DNA from: Elymus sibiricus
Lineage: Eukaryota; Streptophyta; Magnoliopsida; Poales; Poaceae
Assembly (NCBI GenBank): GCA_039707655.1
Contig: CM077665.1
Span: forward strand, 142,849,148 to 142,913,147
Reading direction: 5' to 3'
Length of the DNA: 64,000 bases
The position numbers and the translations under genes were made by a program. Shown piece by piece: positions 58,911 to 64,000 of the stretch; position 1 is the first letter of the stretch; each line of letters begins with the position of its first letter. Under the pieces are notes generated by a model. It did not search any database. It was not told the DNA's origin and worked only from the letters and a program-made list of their open reading frames with translations.

Positions 58911-59080
58911 ACGATTAGATACGAAACCGCATGTGCAGGGTGTGGTAGAGGAGGTACGTCATGTGCAATGCTGTCGAGAAGCATCATCCTGGACCTGCTT
59001 GGGTTGTCGTTGTTCCCGGCCAAGCTAGTCGTTGGAAGGAAGAAGAAGATGAGTTGAGACTTCCACATGGGGTCGGTTTG

Positions 59081-59137
59081 TTTGAGGAGTTAAATTTAAG
59101 ATTTTGGTTAAGTCCCGCCATAATTTAACTCCTCAAA
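59081..59137. repeat. Hairpin: 17-18 bp inverted repeat upstream of the WRKY gene
   Basis: TTTGAGGAGTTAAATTTA at 59081-59098 is inverted as TAATTTAACTCCTCAAA at 59121-59137 (one base gap), with a loop of about 22 bp. It may be a tiny MITE or foldback. Confidence 0.75.
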
Positions 59138-59175
59138 TTTTAAAAAGATAATAAGTTTAAAAAGGCATATAAAAA

Positions 59176-59631
59176 GTCAAATTACAAAGGATCGGACAGT
59201 CACGTTTCCAACGAGGGAGTGGCAGGCAAATATCTCGGCGGCTTTGCTCTCCGAAACAAAACACTAGGCATCATATAAAGCGTCAAAGCACATACTAATA
59301 TCTTCATCACAACAGATAAAATTCCTGCAAAATACCTGAACTTTAAGCCGCGTAGATATCTGGGTCGGCCTGTCCGTTGGGCCGGCTTACCATCTTTTAG
59401 AACGAGCGGACAAATATCTCCGTTGCGGTTTCGGAAAATATCCCGGTTCTCCTTCCGTCCCGCCCCCTGGCGGGAGCGACGAATCCGCGGGCTTCCCCTC
59501 CGCCGGGCCCTGGACGCATCAGTACGAGCCACCAATCATTCAGCGCCCTCCGTGCGTTTTTTGTTGCCTCGCCCACTCGCGCTCGCGCTCGCGCTCGCAC
59601 ACACGCGCTCCCGGGGAGCGGGGAATAAATA
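59176..59631 (+). promoter_or_regulatory. Putative promoter of the WRKY gene
   Basis: A TATA-like AATAAATA lies at 59624-59631, about 100 bp before the ATG. W-box cores (TTGAC on the minus strand) are at 59176-59180 and 59282-59286; WRKY genes are often controlled by WRKY factors, but a TTGAC core is common by chance. A CTCGCG repeat is at about 59576-59600. Confidence 0.4.
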
Positions 59632-59732
59632 CCGGGCGACCAATCTGACAGCAGAAAGCACCCATCCACCCCCCGGAATCCCTCTCCCCCCTCCAGCCCG
59701 CTCGCTCGTCGCCGGCGCGCGCGTGCTTCCTC

Positions 59733-62540
59733 ATGGCGGCCGGGCAGTGGTCGGGCATCGGCGACGGCGGCGGCCTCTGGGCCCCGGCCGCGCTCGAGAG
59801 CCTCTTCCCCGACGAGCAGCCGTCGGCGGCGCAGCTGGGCTTCTTCGGGGGGTCCCTCGCGCAGCTCGCTCCCCCTCCGCCGCTCTGCGCCACCGCGCTC
59901 CTCGGGTACCCCCAGGTACCGGCGACCGATCTCATCTCACCTCCCCCCCCCCCTGGTCGCACGCTCGCTGCTGCCGTTCTGTTTGATTGATTAATAGTTT
60001 AATACTACTAGTAGCACGTACTCCATCTGTGGTAGTACAATTAGTAATTACTAGCAGCAGTGCAGATACTGAATCGGGCGTGAACAGGGTAGATTTCCCT
60101 CTGTTGTTTTTGTTGCCAATCCAGCCCCGCCCGCATTGCTATTTTTAGGCCGCGGGATCGGGATTTCCGCGGCCTGCGGCTCGTGCCCCTTGGAATTATT
60201 GGCCCCAGCCGAAGGGGGACCGGCTTCTCCCGGGGCGAATGGCCTGCATTGCACGTTCGTCAAATTAATCGTGGGTCGGTCTCGCTCCGTGCATCGGCAA
60301 CTGTCAAGGTCGCCGATGCGCGCCTTCTGCCTTGCCGACAGCTGCACATGATCTGTTGCCCGCGCCCCGGGTTTTTTCACGTGCTAACAGCTCGAATTAG
60401 ACAAGTTAAGTATCGCAATCGACGAGGACAAGGCAGTGGGCGGGCGATCTTTCCAAGAACCTGATGTTTATTGCGTGTTCTTCGGAGTAGATTTGTGATC
60501 GGTTAGTGGTTAGAGCATCATCCCTTGACCGCAATCAAACAATGGTTTACTGTTAGAGTATATATAGCTAACAACCAGCTATATGAAGTTGCCACAGTCG
60601 ACCTAACAGACAACATGTATTGTACTACTTGCTCATGATCAAGAAAAAATTGATACTTCCGGCAACCAGTGTGCCCATATCGGATACCGTATCCGATACT
60701 GATTTTTTGCCGATACGTCCCGATACCTCTCGGACTCTAGTAGTGCCAGTGGTGGGCGCCTTTCCCCGGTGTTCCCGCTCCCCTTCCCCCCCACTATCTA
60801 ATGGAAAGCTGCTGATATCCTCATCCTCCCTTTCTCTTTAGCTGAACTTTTATGTTTGCTGAACTAGTTGGTTGTTGGTTCTTGCTTTTGTTGGAATCAT
60901 GGATAAGAAGTTACTCCCTCCATCCCACTAGTGTCAAAAAACGTCTTACATTATGTGACGGAGGAAGTAGAAGATAATAGACTACACCGACTAAATATAT
61001 GCTAAATGGCTTGATGCTTATTGAATATTGATAGCATATTTTTTATACTGTTTTCAAAAATAGTCAAATGTATCCCTCGTATTGACACTTTTCAGAAATG
61101 ACGTATTTACGTATCTGTATCACCCCGATAATGATGCGTGTATCTGTATCGGTGCAATCTAGCTCATGATGCTTGTTTTTTTTTAACTATGTGGGACATG
61201 CTTTTAGTTAATATTGCAATAGTACCCCTATGTTTTATTAAAACTAAAAAAAAGGGTAGCCCGGTGCATGTAGCTCCCGCTTGCGCAGGGTCCGGGGAAG
61301 GGTCCGACCATTTTGGGTCTATTGTACGTAGCCTTTCCCTACATTTCTGTAAGAGGCTGTTTCCAGGACTTGAACCCATGACCTCATGGTCACAAGGCAG
61401 CAACTTTATCACTGCGCCAAGGCTCCCCTTCCTATGTTTTATTAAAACTGGTATTTATATTTTTCTTCTTTTGCAGGACAACTTTGATGTGTTCAATGAA
61501 CAAGACCTAGCACAGCTGGCAGCACAGGTAGCTCAAAAGGAGTTGCAGGAAAAACAAGCGGCGGGATTACATCCGAAGGTTGCACCTCAACTAGCTTTTC
61601 CTAAATATAGTATACTTGATCAAGTGGACAGTTCTTCTTTCAAACCGGCAACTTTAGTACTGACACCTCAGCATGTCACTTGTTCCGTAATCGCGGCATC
61701 CATGCAGGGTATGCCGACTTTGCCATCACATACTGGTATTGGTAGTATGAACACTGGACCAACTGGAGTTCTACAAGTGCTCCAAGGTTCATCCACCACT
61801 CTGGACAGTATCAACACTGGATCAGCTGGATTTCTGGAAGCACTCCAAGGTTCGTCCATCACTCTAGATAAACCTGCTGATGATGGCTACAATTGGCGTA
61901 AATATGGACAGAAGGCAGTCAAGGGCGGGAAGTATCCAAGGAGCTATTACAAATGTACCCTGAACTGCCCGGTCAGGAAAAATGTGGAGCACTCTGCAGA
62001 TGGACGAATTATTAAAATAGTTTATAGAGGTCAGCACTGTCATGAACCTCCCTCAAAGAGGTTTAAAGATTGTGGTGATTTATTGAATGAGTTAGATGAA
62101 TTCAATGATGCGGAGGAGCCTTCAACTAGATCACTATTAGGTTGTCAAGGTTATTATGGAAAACCTATAACGCCAAATGGCACGATGGAGGATGGTTTAT
62201 TGCCAACGAAGGAAGAGGGAGATGAGCAATTATCTAGTTTAAGTGATATCCGGGAAGGTGATGGTGAAATAAGAACTGTTGATGGAGATGTTGGTGATGC
62301 CGATGCAAATGAAAGGTATTTCCTACAGCTGAACATAAATTCCTCACTTGGAACTTTGCTAAGTTCATCCACTTCCTAATTAGCATCTTTAAGCTTACTA
62401 TTATTATTATTTCCATGAGGCAGGAATGCACCAGGTCAAAAAATTATTGTGAGTACAACAAGCGATATTGATCTTTTGGATGATGGCTATAGGTGGCGCA
62501 AGTATGGACAGAAAGTGGTGAGAGGAAATCCTCACCCAAG
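59733..62540 (+). CDS. Group I WRKY transcription factor, exons 1-3 (3' part outside window)
   Basis: Exon 1 59733-59915 (61 codons, [16 protein letters not shown]), exon 2 61477-62315, exon 3 62424-62540; GT-AG introns. Exons 2 and 3 join inside Arg341. The N-terminal WRKY domain covers residues 195-255: WRKYGQK 201-207, then zinc ligands C221, C225, H248, H250. The spacing is CX3C, one short of the family's CX4-5C. The C-terminal domain starts with WRKYGQK 365-371 and reaches NPHPR, where the conserved group I intron begins; its zinc half must lie beyond 64000. Two WRKY domains define group I, sequence-specific W-box binders in the nucleus. A Gln/Leu/Ala helical segment (71-90), a 21-residue tandem repeat (151-192) and acidic stretches (262-340) are seen. 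The start was chosen as the first ATG after the TATA-like box. A Copia element fills the last visible intron. Confidence 0.88.
60678..60698. repeat. 21-bp palindrome in WRKY intron 1
   Basis: Arms TATCGGATAC and GTATCCGATA are exact reverse complements around one C. Similar CGATAC/GTATCGG text returns at 60713-60726 and 61107-61155. Confidence 0.85.
60914..60967. mobile_element. Stowaway-type MITE in WRKY intron 1
   Basis: 54 bp, CTCCCTCCATCCC at the left and GTGACGGAGGAAG at the right, flanked by TA (60912-60913 and 60968-60969). Confidence 0.85.
61246..61430 (-). mobile_element. Au-SINE in WRKY intron 1 with 19-bp target duplication
   Basis: About 185 bp, on the minus strand from GGGGAGCCTTGGCGCAG at 61427 to a T run at 61246-61253. 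It has the tRNA-like pol III boxes: A box TTGGCGCAGTGATAAAG and B box GGTTCAAGTCCTGG (about 61376-61362). The exact repeat CCTATGTTTTATTAAAACT flanks it at 61227-61245 and 61431-61449. The sequence matches the Au-SINE of Triticeae as remembered. It lies 27 bp before the exon 2 acceptor region and opposes the gene. Confidence 0.92.
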
Positions 62541-62550
62541 GTAAGGCCAT

Positions 62551-62715
62551 TGTAGAATCGGGAGGGAAGAGAGGAGTACCTCCAGCTCGTGTGTATGTGT
62601 ATGGCGGCTCTAGCAGGGAACGGGATGGCTGGGAGCCTCTTTCTAGGTCAGTCCCACTACATGGGCCTGGGCCCTAAGAGATAACTTGATGGGCTGGGCC
62701 CATACCGGTTCAACA
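62551..62715 (-). repeat. 3' LTR of the short-LTR Copia element
   Basis: 165 bp bounded by TGTTGAACCGG (62715) and ATTCTACA (62551) on the minus strand. CATCTTGAGGGGGAG, a purine tract, directly precedes it at 62730-62716. Confidence 0.88.
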
Positions 62716-62722
62716 CTCCCCC

Positions 62723-63995
62723 TCAAGATGGGTGGTAGATATCTATCATTCCCATCTTGTCACATGCCAAGTTACAGTCCTTTGTTCCCAGTCCCTTTGT
62801 CAAACAATCTGCAAACTACTGCCCAGAACTGACATGAGTAAGGCTGATGACCCCGGCATCAAGCTTCTCCTTAATGAAGAAACGATCAATTTCCACATGC
62901 TTTGTCCTATCATGTTGAACTGGGTTATTAGCGATGGCTATAGCTGACTGATTGTCACACCACACCTTCAAGGGTCCCTTCCTCAGAAGTTTCAACTCGC
63001 TCAGTAGGTACTTCACCCAGAGCATCTCACACAACCCTTGAGATAATGCTCTATACTCAGCTTCTGCTGTTGATCTAGACACAACCGGCTGTTTCTTGCT
63101 TCTCCATGACACCAAATTTCCTCCCACAAACACGCAGTAGCCAGAAGTTGATCTTCTATCATCTTGACAACTGGCCCAGTCAGAGTCACTATAGCCATCC
63201 ACCTCAAGATGTCCACTCTTCCCAAACCACAACCCTTTACCCGGAGTCCCCTTCAAGTATCTCAAGATTCTGTGCACAATATCAAGATGCCCACTCCTTG
63301 GTTCATGCATGTATCTGCTCACCACCCCCATAGCATACGTAATGTCAGGCCTGGTATGACACAAGTACAACAACCTTCCAACCAGTTTCTGATACTCTTC
63401 CTTATTCACTAGCTCTCCTGATTGTGCTGTCACTTGGTGATTTTGTTCAATCGGAGTAGGGGCAGTACGACATCCCATCATGCCCACGTCACTCAAGAGA
63501 TCCAAGGTGTATTTTCGTTGGCACAAAGAGATTCCCTTCTCTGTCCGAGCCACTTCAATGCCAAGAAAGTATTTTAGGTTACCCAAATCCTTTACCTCAA
63601 ACTCCTTGCTCAAACAACCCTTCAATCTCTATTTCCTCCTTATCATCTCCAGTGATGATAATGTCATCCACATAAACAGCAAGAATGGTGATCTTCCGAT
63701 CAGAGTGCTTGTAGAACATCGTGTGGTCACCGTTACACTGACCATACCCCATACCACGGACAGCACGTCTGAACCTATCAAACCAGGTCCTTGGTGATTG
63801 CTTCAGTCCATACAAGGATTTCTTCAGCCTGCATACCTTCCCCGTAGTCTCTGAAGTACCAAAACTTGGTGGTATTTCCATGTACACTTCTTCTTGCAAC
63901 TCACCATGCAAGAAGGCATTCTTGACATCTAATTGATGCAACTTCCACCCAAAGTTTGCAGCACAGGAGACCAATATCCTTACTGTGTTCATCTT
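62723..63995 (-). pseudogene. pol: Copia pol, C-terminal part: reverse transcriptase and RNase H
   Basis: The minus-strand frame from 63992 to about 63612 has RT patches LHQLDVKNAFLHGELQEEVY, KSLYGLKQSPRTWFDRF and the catalytic LAVYVDDIIITGDD. A frameshift at about 63612 moves to the frame 63625-62816, with KYFLGIEVARTEKGI, SDSDWASCQDDRRSTSGYC and the RNase H site STAEAEYRAL. A single in-frame TAG at 62818-62816 precedes the last 31 codons, which end at TGA 62725-62723. So only two lesions are visible, making this the best-preserved retroelement here. The start of RT and everything upstream lie outside. Confidence 0.88.
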
Positions 63996-64000
63996 TGCCA

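Larger units (their letters stand above)
62551..64000 (-). mobile_element. Copia retrotransposon (short-LTR type), 3' half, inserted in a WRKY intron
   Basis: 3' LTR 62551-62715, purine tract 62716-62730 and pol up to the right window edge, all on the minus strand, opposite to the WRKY gene. The left flank is GCCAT (62546-62550), the candidate target duplication; the right copy is outside. Gag, integrase and the 5' LTR are not in the window. Confidence 0.9.

Noticed and set aside
61246..61430. tRNA-like gene in WRKY intron 1
   Set aside because: A and B boxes are present but no cloverleaf follows; the 185-bp body, T tail and 19-bp flanking repeats show a tRNA-derived SINE.
61138..62379. A 413-codon plus-strand ORF as the WRKY coding sequence
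   Set aside because: Its first 110 or so codons run through intron DNA and an antisense Au-SINE, and its last part reads past the exon 2 donor at 62315. Splice sites at 61476/61477 and 62315/62316 give a better model joined to exon 1 at 59733.

Overview
The window reads as nuclear DNA of a Triticeae grass (wheat, Aegilops or barley group). It holds two host genes in a landscape of nested, mostly dead transposable elements. The evidence for Triticeae is BARE/WIS/Angela-type Copia LTRs, Au-SINE, Stowaway MITEs with the CTCCCTCCG terminus, a Sirevirus-like Copia element, CACTA elements and several LTRs that start TGATACGTCTCC. Family names come from memory and no database was searched. There is no prokaryotic, plasmid, phage or CRISPR content.

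Left third (1-31644): one large CACTA transposon on the minus strand. Its right terminus is at 31644 and its left end lies outside the window. Later insertions cut it into pieces: a Sirevirus-like Copia element (901-14216, itself carrying a Gypsy 3' fragment ending in an LTR at 4849-6379), a BARE/WIS-type Copia element (14791-23436, target duplication GGAAC), a minus-strand solo LTR (24421-27894, target duplication CTAGG) carrying a 5'-truncated LINE (24878-26805), and a solo LTR (30034-31616, target duplication TTCAC). Removing the insertions that have target duplications rejoins CACTA reading frames and the CACTA terminus, so the order of events can be read directly.

Middle (31645-44571): an older LTR remnant that the CACTA element entered, another solo LTR (31760-33289, ACTCT), a quiet AT-rich stretch with a degenerate repeat, then the eIF5A gene (ATG 37099, stop 40012; five coding exons plus a leader intron; 160 aa). 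Only small MITEs lie in and just after eIF5A. Downstream are a GC-rich, frameshifted transposon-type ORF (41713-42699) and a truncated Gypsy end with its 3' LTR (43004-44571).

Right-centre (44572-56230): a decayed Gypsy element on the plus strand. It has the end of pol, two solo LTRs inserted in its 3' region (45118-46696; 46838-48422), a long antisense accessory ORF with visible introns (52631 down to 48958) and the start of a 3' LTR. A minus-strand Copia LTR fragment follows, interrupted by a non-autonomous CACTA element beginning at 54076.

Right end (56231-64000): old fragments, then a group I WRKY transcription factor gene (ATG 59733). Exons 1-3 are in the window. Intron 1 carries a Stowaway and an Au-SINE. 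The intron that splits the C-terminal WRKY domain carries an antisense Copia element starting 10 bp after the splice donor and running off the window. The rest of the WRKY gene is outside.

The two host genes have no functional link that I can see: one is housekeeping translation, the other regulatory. I found no clearly new system. The best leads are a Copia element with gag and an accessory ORF but no pol, the intron-bearing antisense ORF in the Gypsy element, a WRKY zinc finger with CX3C spacing, and the Copia insertion beside the WRKY splice donor.
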